From positions 6,512,001-6,576,000 of the forward strand of contig NC_079889.1 in NCBI RefSeq assembly GCF_029227915.1: 64,000 bases of DNA, given 5' to 3'. This document shows positions 1-9,732 of the stretch, in pieces. The translations under genes were made by a program, and so were the position numbers. Numbering within the stretch: position 1 is the first letter of the stretch; every line of letters begins with the position of its first letter. A model generated the notes under the pieces. The model had not been told where the DNA came from. It saw only the letters and a list, made by a program, of their open reading frames with translations, and did not search any database. The DNA is from Hydractinia symbiolongicarpus. Taxonomy: Eukaryota > Cnidaria > Hydrozoa > Anthoathecata > Hydractiniidae.

Positions 1-49
1 AGGCCGTAATATGGGCTTTTGCAGTCTAATAAAGGCTTCACACGTATAT

Positions 50-55
50 CACGTG
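50..55. other. CACGTG palindrome (E-box/G-box core) in most monomers
   Basis: The left half usually reads 'cacgta[ag]atcacgtgg', with CACGTG here at 50-55. Related forms CAGGTGG, CACGCGG, CACACGG and CACGTCG occur in defined monomer types. CACGTG is the known core site of many bHLH and bZIP factors. Whether anything binds here cannot be told from sequence. Confidence 0.6.
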
Positions 56-65
56 GTTTCACCTG

Positions 66-75
66 CCTGCGCAGG
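66..75. other. CCTGCGCAGG 10-bp perfect palindrome in the left half of most monomers
   Basis: The example at 66-75 is its own reverse complement. Units reading 'agctacctgcgcaggttacc' (for instance near 430) extend it to the 12-bp palindrome ACCTGCGCAGGT. Variants with TGCAAAGG, TGCGAAGG or TGCGCAGC break it, so it is frequent but not universal. Confidence 0.75.
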
Positions 76-175
76 TTACCATTGGACTAGTTGTTCCAGT
101 CTCAATGCGCTACAACGTCCCAAGTCATTTTCATTAGCGCCATCGCCTTAGAACGCTCTTAACTACGTGCACAGT

Positions 176-185
176 CCTATAAAGG
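176..185. other. CCTATAAAGG box, one per monomer, matching the CArG consensus CC(A/T)6GG
   Basis: CCTATAAAGG lies just before the monomer boundary in most units, for example 176-185. Common variants CCTAAAAAGG (722-731), CCATTAAAGG (5,272-5,281) and CCAATAAAGG still fit CC(A/T)6GG. CCTATGAAGG (5,636-5,645) and CCTATAGAGG (6,364-6,373) do not. CArG boxes are the known sites of MADS-domain factors such as SRF, and the TATAAAG core also resembles a TATA box. No function is claimed. Confidence 0.55.
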
Positions 186-466
186 CTGTAATATGGCCTT
201 TTGCAGTCTAATAAAGGCTTCACACGTAAATCACGTGGTTTCACCTGCCTGCGAAGGTTACCATTGTACTAGTCGTTCCAGTCTCAATGCACTACGACGT
301 TCCAAGAGGTTTTCCTTAGCGCCATGGCCTTACAACACTCTTAACTACGTGCACAGTCCTATAAAGGCTGTAATATGGCCTTTTGCAGTCTAATAAATGC
401 CTCAGACGTAAATCACGCGGTTTCAGCTACCTGCGCAGGTTACCATTGTACTAGTCGTTCCAGTCT

Positions 467-3400
467 CAAAGCGCTACAACGTCCCAAGTCGTTTTCATTA
501 GCGCCGTTGCTTTAGAACACTCTTAATTACGTTCACAGTTCTATAAAGGCTGTAATATGGCCGTTTGCAGTCTAATAAAGGCCTCACACGTAAATCAGGT
601 GGTTCCATCTGCCTGCGCAGCTTACCATTGGACTATTCCTTCCAGTCTCAATGCGCTACAAGGTTCAAAGTGGTTCTCCTTAGCGCTGTGGCCTTAGAAC
701 TCTCTTAACTATGTGCACAGTCCTAAAAAGGCCGTAATATGGGCTTTTGCAGTCTAATAAAGGCTTCACACGTATATCACGTGGTTTCACCTGCCTGCGC
801 AGGTTACCATTGGACTAGTTGTTCCAGTCTCAATGCGCTACAACGTCCCAAGTCATTTTCATTAGCGCCATCGCCTTAGAACGCTCTTAACTACGTGCAC
901 AGTCCTATAAAGGCTGTAATATGGCCTTTTGCAGTCTAATAAAGGCTTCACACGTAAATCACGTGGTTTCACCTGCCTGCGAAGGTTACCATTGTACTAG
1001 TCGTTCCAGTCTCAATGCACTACGACGTTCCAAGAGGTTTTCCTTAGCGCCATGGCCTTACAACACTCTTAACTACGTGCACAGTCCTATAAAGGCTGTA
1101 ATATGGCCTTTTGCAGTCTAATAAATGCCTCAGACGTAAATCACGCGGTTTCAGCTACCTGCGCAGGTTACCATTGTACTAGTCGTTCCAGTCTCAATGC
1201 GCTACAACGTTCCAAGAGGTTTTCTTTAGCGCCATGGTGTTACAACACTCTTAACTACGTGCACAGTCCTATAAAGGCCGAAATATGGCCTTTTGCAGTC
1301 TAATAAAGGCCTCACACGTAAATCACGTGGTTTCACCTGCCTGCGCAGGTTGCCATTGGACTAGTTGTTCCAGTCTGAATGCGTTACAACGTCCTAAGTC
1401 AATTTCATTAGCGCCATCGCCTTAAAACACTCTTAACTACGTGCACAGTCCTATAAAGGCTGTAATATGGCCTTTTGCAGTCTAATAAAGGCCTCACACG
1501 TAAATCACGTGGTTTCACCTGCCTGCGCAGGTTGCCATTGGACTAGTTGTTCCAGTCTCCAGGCGCTACAACGTCCCAAGTTATTTTCATTAGCGCCATA
1601 GCCTTAGAACGCTCTTAACTACTTGCACAGTCCTATAAAGGCCGTAATATGGCCTTTTGCAGTCTAATAAAGGCTTCACACGTAAATCACGTGGTTTCAC
1701 TTGCCTGCGAAGGTTACCATTGGACTATTCCTTCAAATCTCAATGCACTACAACGTTCCAAGAGGTTTTCCTTGGCGCCGTGGCCTTACAACACTCTTAA
1801 CTACGTGCACAGTCCTATAAAGGCTGTAATATGGCCTTTTGCAGTCTAATAAAGGCTTCACACGTAAATCGCGTGGTTTCACCTGCCTGCGCAGGTTACC
1901 ATTGGACTAGTTGTTCCAGTCTCAATGCGCTACAACGTCCAAAGTCATTTTCATTAGCGCCATCGCCTTAGAACGCTCTTAACTACATGCACAGTCCTAT
2001 AAAGGCTGTAATATGGCCTTTTGCAGTCTAATAAAGGCCTCACACGTAGACCACGTGGTTCCATCTGCCTGCGCAGGTTACCATTGTACTAGTCGTTCCA
2101 GTCTCAAAGCGCTACAACGTCCCAAGTCGTTTTCATTAGCGCCGTTGCTTTAGAACACTCTTAATTACGTTCACAGTTCTATAAAGGCTGTAATATGGCC
2201 TTTTGCAGTCTAATAAAGGCCTCACACGTAAATCAGGTGGTTCCATCTACCTGCGCAGCTTACCATTGGACTATTCCTTCCAGTCTCAATGCGCTACAAG
2301 GTTCCAAGTGGTTCTCCTTAGCGCTGTGGCCTTAGAACGCTCTTAACTATGTGCACAGTCCTAAAAAGGCCGTAATATGGGCTTTTGCAGTCTAATAAAG
2401 GCTTCACACGTATATCACGTGGTTTCACCTGCCTGCGCAGGTTACCATTGGACTAGTTGTTCCAGTCTCAATGCGCTACAACGTCCCAAGTCATTTTCAT
2501 TAGCGCCATCGCCTTAGAACGCTCTTACCTACGTGCACAGTCCTATAAAGGCTGTAATATGGCCTTTTGCAGTCTAATAAAGGCCTCACACGTAGATCAC
2601 GTGTTTCCACCTGCCTGCGCAGGTTACCATTGTACTATTCCATCCAGTCTCAATGCACTACAACGTTCCAAGAGGTTTTCCTTGGCGCCGTAGCCTTACA
2701 ACACTCTTAACTACGTGCACAGTCCTATAAAGGCTGTAATATGGCCTTTTGCAGTCTAATAAAGGCTTCACACGTAAATCGCGTGGATTCACCTGCCTGC
2801 GCAGGTTACCATTGGACTAGTTGTTCCAGTCTCAATGCGCTACAACGTCCCAAGTCATTTTCATTAACGCCATCGCCTTAGAACGCTCTTAACTACATGC
2901 ACAGTCCTATAAAGGCTGTTATATGGCCTTTTGCAGTCTAATAAAGGCCTCACACGTAGACCACGTGGTTCCATCTGCCTGCGCAGGTTACCATTGTACT
3001 AGTCGTTCCAGTCTCAAAGCGCTACAACGTCCCAAGTCGTTTTCATTAGCGCCGTTGCTTTACAACACTCTTAATTACGTTCACGGTTCTATAAAGGCTG
3101 TAATATGGCCTTTTGCAGTCTAATAAAGGCCTCACACGTAAATCAGGTGGTTCCATCTGCCTGCGCAGCTTACCATTGGGCTATTCCTTCCAGTCTCAAT
3201 GCGCTACAACGTTCCAAGTGGTTCTCCTTAGCGCTGTGGCCTAAGAACGCTCTTAATTTTGTGCACAGTCCTAAAAAGGCCGTAATATGGGCTTTTGCAG
3301 TCTAATAAAGGCTTCACACGTATATCACGTGGTTTCACCTGCCTGCGCAGGTTACCATTGGACTAGTTGTTCCAGTCTCAATGCGCCACAACGTCCAAAG

Positions 3401-3557
3401 TCATTTTCATTAGCGCCATCACCTTAGAATGCTCTTAACTACGTGCACAGTCCTATAAAGGCTGTAATATGGCCTTTTGCAGTCTAATAAAGGCCTCAAA
3501 CGTAGATCACGTGTTTCCATCTGCTTGCGTAGGTCACCATTGTACTATTCCATCCAG
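467..3557 (+). repeat. 5-mer (910-bp) repeat, two copies plus a displaced partial copy
   Basis: About 1,738-2,647 is repeated at about 2,648-3,557 with an offset of 910 bp. Markers are the 'gtagaccacgtgg' monomer (2,011 and 2,921), the 'aatcaggtgg' monomer and the 'cctaaaaagg' plus 'atgggc' monomer (2,371 and 3,281). Bases about 467-900 match about 2,105-2,540 at an offset of 1,638 bp (nine monomers), which gives a third, partial and displaced copy. The copies have more substitutions between them than the large HOR copies to the right, so this duplication looks older. Confidence 0.75.
1273..1311. other. alternating dyad at the monomer boundary (AAAGGCC / GGCCTTT / AAAGGCC)
   Basis: In this example AAAGGCC lies at 1,273-1,279, GGCCTTT at 1,287-1,293 and AAAGGCC at 1,305-1,311. 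The middle arm can pair with either neighbour, giving 7-bp stems with a 7-bp or an 11-bp loop. Many monomers keep all three arms. Others carry AAAGGCT in the first or AAAGGCTTC in the third arm, which weakens one stem by a base. The DNA could extrude short cruciforms and a transcript could form a hairpin; both are inference. Confidence 0.7.
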
Positions 3558-4689
3558 TCTCAATGCACTACAACGTTCCAAGAGGTTTTCCTTAGCGCCA
3601 TGGCCTTACAACACTCTTAACTACGTGCATAGTCCTATAAAGGCCGTAATATGGCCTTTTGCATTCTAATAAAGGCCTCACACGTAAATCACGTGGTTTC
3701 ACCTGCCTGCGCAGGTTACCATTGGACTAGTTGTTCCAGTCTCAATGCGCTACAACGTCCCAAGTCATTTTCATTAGCGCCGTCGCCTTAGAACACTCTT
3801 AACTACGTGCACAGGCTTATAAAGGCTGTAATATGGCCTTTTGCAGTCTAATAAAGGCTTCACACGTAAATCACGTGGTTTCACCTGCCTGCAAAGGTTA
3901 CCATTGTACTAGTCGTTCCAGTCTCAATGCACTACGACGTTCCAAGAGGTTTTCCTTAGCGCCATGGCCTTACAACACTCTTAACTACGTGCACAGTCCT
4001 ATAAAGGCCGTAATATGGCCTTTTGCAGTCTAATAAAGGCCTCACACGTAAATCACGTGGTTTCACCTGCCTGCGCAGGTTACCGTTGGACTATTCCTTA
4101 CAGTCTCAATGCACTACAACGTTCCAAGAGGTTTTCCTTGGCGCTGTGGCCTTACAACACTCTTAACTACGTGCACAGTCCTATAAAGGCCGTAATATGG
4201 CCTTTTGCAGTCTAATAAAGGCTTCACACGTAAATCACGTGGTTTCAGCTACCTGCGCAGGTTACCATTGTACTAGTCGTTCCAGTCTCAATGCGCTACA
4301 ACGTCCCAAGTCGTTTACATTAGCGCCGTTGCCTTAGAACGCTCTTAACTACGTTCACAGGCCTATAAAGGCTGTAATAAGGCCTTTTGCAGTCTAATAA
4401 AGGCCTCACACGTAGATCACGTGTTTCCACCTGCCTGCGCAGGTTACCATTGTACTATTCCATCCAGTCTCAATGCACTACAACGTTCCAAGAGGTTTTC
4501 CTTAGCGCCATGGCCTTACAACACTCTTAACTACGTGCACAGTCCTATAAAGGCCGTAATATGGCATTTTGCAGTCTAATAAAGGCCTCACACGTAAATC
4601 ACGTGGTTTCACCTGCCTGCGAAGATTACCATTGGACTATTCCTTTCAGTCTCAATGCACTACAACGTTCCAAAAGGTTTTCCTTAGCG
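3558..4689 (+). repeat. mixed monomers on the left flank of the large HOR
   Basis: No local tandem HOR was found here, but the monomers are related to units inside the large HOR. The unit at 3,833 resembles those at 193 and 7,837, and the unit at 4,015 resembles the one at 7,655. The run from about 4,230 to 4,560 matches about 8,050-8,380 at an offset of 3,822 bp (21 monomers), including the unusual 'taataaggcc' unit (about 4,376 and 8,198). This stretch looks like source material or an old edge of the HOR array. Confidence 0.7.
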
Positions 4690-5454
4690 CCATGGCCTTA
4701 CAACACTCTTAACTACGTGCACAGTCCTATAAAGGCCGTAATATGGCCTTTTGCAGTCTACTAAAGGCTTCACACGTAAATCACGTGGTTTCACCTGCCT
4801 GCACATGTTACCATTGTACTATTCCTTCAAATGTCAATGCACTACAACGTTCCAAGAGGTTTTCCTTGGCGCCGTGGCCTTACAACACTCTTAACTACGT
4901 TCACAGTCCTATAAAGGCCGTAATATGGCCTTTTGCAGTCCAATAAAAGCCGCAGACGTAAATCACGCTTTTTCATCTGCCTGCGCAGGTTACCATTGGA
5001 CTAGTTGTTCCAGTCTCAATGCTCTACAACGTCCCAAGTCATTTTCATTAGCGCCGTTGTCTTAGAACGCGCTTAACTACGTGCACAGTCCTATAAAGGC
5101 TGTAATATGGCCTTCTGCAGTCTAATAAAGGCCTCACACGTAATTCAGGTGGTTCCATCTGCCTGTGCAGCTTACCATTGGACTATTCCTTCCAGTCTCA
5201 ATGCGCTACAACGTTCCAAGTGGTTCTCCTTAGCGCTGTGGCCTTAGAACACTCTTAACTACGTGCACAGACCATTAAAGGCTGTAACATGGACTTTTGC
5301 ACTCTAATAAAGGCTTCACACGTAAATCACGTGGTTTCACCTTCTTGCGCAGGTTACCATTGGACTAGTTGTTCCAGTCTCAATGCGTTACAACGTCCCA
5401 AGTCATTTTCATTAGCGCCGTCGCCTTAGAACGCTCTTAACTACGTGCACAGTC

Positions 5455-7670
5455 CTATAAAGGCTGTAATATGGCCTTTTGCAGTCTAATAAAGGCCTCA
5501 TACGTAAATCACGTGGCTCCATCTGCCTGCGCAGGTTACCATTGGGCTATTCCTTCCAGTATCAATGCGCTACAACGTTCCAAGTGGTTCTCCTTAGCGC
5601 TGTGGCCTTAGAACGCTCTTAACTATGTGCACATTCCTATGAAGGCTGTAATATGGCCTTTTGCAGTCTAATAAAGGCCTCACAATTAAATCACGTGGTT
5701 TCACCTGCCTGCGCAGGTTACCGTTGGACTATTCCTTACAGTCTCAATGCATTACAACGTTCCAAGAGGTTTTCCTTAGCGCCGTGGCCTTACAACACTC
5801 TTAACTACGTGCACAGTCCTATAAAGGCCATAATGTGGCCTTTTGGAGTCTAATAAAGGCGTCACACGTAAATCACGTGGTTCCATCTGACTTTGCAGGT
5901 TACCATTGTACTATTTCTACCAGTCTCAATGCACTACAACGTTCCAAGAGGTTTTCCTTAGCGCCATGGCCTTACAACACTCTTAACTACGTGCACAGTC
6001 CTAAAAAGGCCGTAATATGGGCTTTTGCAGTCTAATAAAGGCTTCACACGTATATCACGTGGTTTCACCTGCCTGCGCAGGTTAGCATTGGACTAGTTGT
6101 TCCAGTCTCAATGCGCTACAACGTCCCAAGTCATTTTCATTAGCGCCATCGCCTTAGAATGCTCTTAACTACGTGCACAGTCCTATAAAGGCTGTAATAT
6201 GGCCTTTTGCAGTCTAATAAAGGCTTCACACGTAAATCGCGTGGTTTCACCTGCCTGCGCAGGTTACCATTGGACTAGTTGTTCCAGTCTTAATGCACTA
6301 CAACGTTTCAACAGGTTTTCCTTAGCACCATGGCCTTACAACACTCTTAACTACGTGCACAGTCCTATAGAGGCCGTAATATGGGCTTTTGCAGTCTAAT
6401 AAAGGCTTCACACGTATATCACGTGGTTTCACCTGCCTGCGCAGGTTACCATTGGACTAGTTGTTCCAGTCTCAATGCGTTACAACGTCCCAAGTCATTT
6501 TCATTAGCGCTGTGGCCTTAGAACGCTCTTAACTATGTGCACAGTCCCATAAAGGCTGTAATATGGCCTTTTGCGGTCTAATAAAGGCCTCATACGTAAA
6601 TCACGTGGCTCCATCTGCCTGCGCAGGTTACCATTGGGCTATTCCTTCCAGTATCAATGCGCTACAACGTTCCAAGTGGTTCTCCTTAGCGCTGTGGCCT
6701 TAGAACGCTCTTAACTATGTGCACATTCCTATGAAGGCTGTAATATGGCCTTTTGCAGTCTAATAAAGGCCTCACAATTAAATCACGTGGTTTCACCTGC
6801 CTGCGCAGGTTACCGTTGGACTATTCCTTACAGTCTCAATGCATTACAACGTTCCAAGAGGTTTTCCTTAGCGCCGTGGCCTTACAACACTCTTAACTAC
6901 GTGCACAGTCCTATAAAGGCCATAATGTGGCCTTTTGCAGTCTAATAAAGGCTTCACACGTAAATCACGTGGTTCCATCTGACTTTGCAGGTTACCATTG
7001 TACTATTTCTACCAGTCTCAATGCACTACAACGTTCCAAGAGGTTTTCCTTAGCGCCATGGCCTTACAACACTCTTAACTACGTGCACAGTCCTAAAAAG
7101 GCCGTAATATGGGCTTTTGCAGTCTAATAAAGGCTTCACACGTATATCACGTGGTTTCACCTGCCTGCGCAGGTTAGCATTGGACTAGTTGTTCCAGTCT
7201 CAATGCGCTACAACGTCCCAAGTCATTTTCATTAGCGCCATCGCCTTAGAATGCTCTTAACTACGTGCACAGTCCTATAAAGGCTGTAATATGGCCTTTT
7301 GCAGTCTAATAAAGGCTTCACACGTAAATCGCGTGGTTTCACCTGCCTGCGCAGGTTACCATTGGACTAGTTGTTCCAGTCTTAATGCACTACAACGTTT
7401 CAACAGGTTTTCCTTAGCACCATGGCCTTACAACACTCTTAACTACGTGCACAGTCCTATAGAGGCCGTAATATGGGCTTTTGCAGTCTAATAAAGGCTT
7501 CACACGTATATCACGTGGTTTCACCTGCCTGCGCAGGTTACCATTGGACTAGTTGTTCCAGTCTCAATGCGTTACAAAGTCCCAAGTCATTTTCATTAGC
7601 GCTGTGGCCTTAGAACGCTCTTAACTATGTGCACAGTCTCATAAAGGCTGTAATATGGCCTTTTGCGGTC
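5455..7670 (+). repeat. 6-mer (1,092-bp) sub-HOR, two copies, in HOR copy 1
   Basis: Units run from about 5,455 to 6,546 and 6,547 to 7,638, and the match fades about 30 bp later. Each unit includes the 'cacaattaaatc' monomer (5,653, 6,745), the 'tctgactttgcagg' monomer (5,835, 6,927) and a 'cctatagagg' junction. The unit at 7,655 carries 'cacaattgaatc' and belongs to the sequence after the sub-HOR. The second unit ends with 'agtctcataaag', whereas the first ends with 'agtcccataaag'. Confidence 0.88.
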
Positions 7671-8564
7671 TAATAAAGGCCTCACAATTGAATCACGTGG
7701 TTTCACCTGCCTGCGCAGGTTACCGTTGGACTATTCCTTACAGTCTCAATGCACTACAACGTTCCAAGAGGTTTTCTTTGGCGCTGTGGCCTTACAACAC
7801 TCTTAACTACGTGCACAGTCCTATAAAGGCCGTAATATGGCCTTTTGCAGTCTAATAAAGGCTTCACACGTAAATCACGTGGTTTCAACTGCCTGCGAAG
7901 GTTACCATTGTACTAGTCGTTCCAGTCTCAATGCACTACGACGTTCCAAGAGGTTTTCCTTAGCGCCATGGCCTTACAACACTCTTAAATACGTGCACAG
8001 TCCTATAAAGGCTGTAATATGGCCTTTTGCAGTCTAATAAATGCCTCAGACGTAAATCACGCGGTTTCAGCTACCTGCGCAGGTTACCATTGTACTAGTC
8101 GTTCCAGTCTCAATGCGCTACAACGTCCCAAGTCGTTTACATTAGCGCCGTTGCCTTAGAACACTCTTAACTACGTTCACAGGCCTATAAAGGCTGTAAT
8201 AAGGCCTTTTGCAGTCTAATAAAGGCCTCACACGTAGATCACGTGTTTCCACCTGCCTGCGCAGGTTACCATTGTACTATTCCATCCAGTCTCAATGCAC
8301 TACAACGTTCCAAGAGGTTTTCCTTAGCGCCATGGCCTTACAACACTCTTAACTACGTGCACAGTCCTATAAAGGCCGTAATATGGCATTTTTCAGTCTA
8401 ATAAAGGCCTCACACGTAGATCACGTGTTTCCACCTGCCTGCGCAGGTTACCATTGTACTATTCCATCCAGTCTTAATGCACTACAACGTTCCAAGAGGT
8501 TTTCCTTAGCGCCATGGCCTTACAACACTCTTAACTACGTGCACAGTCCTATAAAGGCCGTAAT

Positions 8565-8928
8565 ATGGCCTTTTGCAGTCCAATAAAGGCCGCAGACGTA
8601 AATCACGCGGTTTCATCTGCCTGCGCAGGTTACCATTGGACTAGTTGTTCCAGTCTCAATGCTCTACAACGTCCCAAGTCATTTTCATTAGCGCCGTTGA
8701 CTTAGAACGAGCTTAACTACGTGCACAGTCCTATAAAGGCTGTAATATGGCCTTCTGCAGTCTAATAAAGGCCTCACACGTAATTCAGGTGGTTCCATCT
8801 GCCTGCGCAGCTTACAATTGGACTATTCCTTCCAGTCTCAATGCGCTACAACGTTCCAAGTGGTTCTCTTTAGCGCTGTGGCCTTAGAACACTCTTAACT
8901 ACGTGCACAGACCATTAAAGGCTGTAAC
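8565..8928 (+). repeat. two-monomer (364-bp) segment present only in HOR copy 1
   Basis: The offset between copies 1 and 2 changes from 13,832 before this segment (8,383/22,215) to 13,468 after it (8,929/22,397), so exactly two monomers are missing in copies 2 and 3. The segment holds a 'gtccaataaaggccgc' unit and a 'ccttctgcag' unit, both with counterparts at 4,925 and 5,107. Confidence 0.85.
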
Positions 8929-9732
8929 ATGGACTTTTGCACTCTAATAAAGGCTTCACACGTAAATCACGTGGTTTCACCTTCTTGCGCAGGTTACCAT
9001 TGGACTAGTTGTTCCAGTCTCAATGCGTTACAACGTCCCAAGTCATTTTCATTAGCGCTGTCGCCTCAGAACGCTCTTAACTACGTGCACAGTCCTATAA
9101 AGGCTGTAATATGGCCTTTTGCAGTCTAATAAAGGCCTCATACGTAAATCACGTGGCTCCATCTGCCTGCGCAGGTTACCATTGGGCTATTCCTTCCAGT
9201 ATCAATGCGCTACAACGTTCCAAGTGGTTCTCCTTAGCGCTGTGGCCTTAGAATGCTCTTTACTATGTGCACATTCCTATGAAGGCTGTAATATGGCCTT
9301 TTGCAGTCTAATAAAGGCCTCACAATTAAATCACGTGGTTTCACCTGCCTGTGCAGGTTACCGTTGGACTATTCCTTACAGTCTCAATGCATTACAACGT
9401 TCCAAGAGGTTTTCCTTAGCGCCGTGGCCTTACAACACTCTTAACTACGTGCACAGTCCTATAAAGGCCATAATGTGGCCTTTTGCAGTCTAATAAGGGC
9501 TTCACACGTAAATCACGTGGTTCCATCTGACTTTGCAGGTTACCATTGTACTATTTCTACCAGTCTCAATGCACTACAACGTTCCAAGAGGTTTTCCTTA
9601 GCGCCATGGCCTTACAACACTCTTAACTACGTGCACAGTCCTATAGAGGCCGTAATATGGCCTTTTGTAGTCTAATAAAGGCTTCACACGTAAATCACGT
9701 GGTTTCACCTGCCTGCGAAGGTTACCATTGGA

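Larger units (their letters stand above)
11..192 (+). repeat. representative 182-bp monomer (first complete unit in the phase used here)
   Basis: This unit starts at the ATG of 'atatgg' and ends just before the next one. In order it contains GGCNTTTTGCAGTC, a CACGTG palindrome at about 40-45, the CCTGCGCAGG palindrome at about 56-65, TTCCAGTCTCAATG near the middle, CTACAACGT, a variable stretch around TTAGCGCC, CTCTTAACTACGTGCAC, and a CCTATAAAGG box just before the next unit. Its right half is of the 'cgccttagaacgctc' type. Two other common right-half types exist: 'ggccttacaacactc', and 'gctgtggccttagaac' with ACTATGTGCAC. A hand count of a closely similar type gives 85 G+C in 182. Confidence 0.95.
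1..1196 (+). repeat. 4-mer (728-bp) tandem duplication
   Basis: Bases 1-468 recur at 729-1,196 with no difference that I see until 'caaagcgc' versus 'caatgcgc' near 467/1,195. The offset is exactly four monomers. The first copy runs off the left edge, so the 728-bp unit may extend further outside the window. The sequences part company at the mid-monomer TCTCAATGC segment, as at several other junctions in the array. Confidence 0.85.
4925..9675 (+). repeat. 20-mer (3,640-bp) intermediate duplication inside HOR copy 1
   Basis: Monomers at 4,925, 5,107, 5,289, 5,471, 5,653 and 5,835 match those at 8,565, 8,747, 8,929, 9,111, 9,293 and 9,475 at an offset of 3,640 bp. A distinctive marker is the 'atggacttttgcactc' unit at 5,289 and 8,929. 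The second copy has acquired private changes such as 'ctctttactatg' near 9,258. The 1,092-bp 6-mer and the 7,655-8,564 monomers lie between the matching segments. Confidence 0.78.

Noticed and set aside
56-85. tRNA-derived (SINE-like) origin suggested by 'ggtttcacc' and 'ggttccatc'
   Set aside because: No full B box (GGTTCGANNCC), no A box at the right distance, no cloverleaf and no A-rich tail.
176-185. CTATAAAGG as a real promoter
   Set aside because: It is one short motif in a repeat and no other promoter element or transcription unit is visible, so it is listed only as a motif.
11-192. 182-bp unit as an old dimer of about 91 bp
   Set aside because: The two halves show no similarity by eye beyond chance.
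193-393. 66- to 130-codon open frames repeated along the + strand as a possible protein family
   Set aside because: They overlap each other by 19-20 bp at every unit, change frame with each 182-bp step, vary at all codon positions and sit wholly inside satellite repeats. No known domain, signal peptide or ribosome-binding context is visible.
9119-9493. 124-codon frame (also at 22,587 and 34,781) as a longer gene
   Set aside because: It joins two monomers in different phases because 'ctcttaactatg' has become 'ctctttactatg', removing a stop. It is a substitution by-product that was copied with the HOR.
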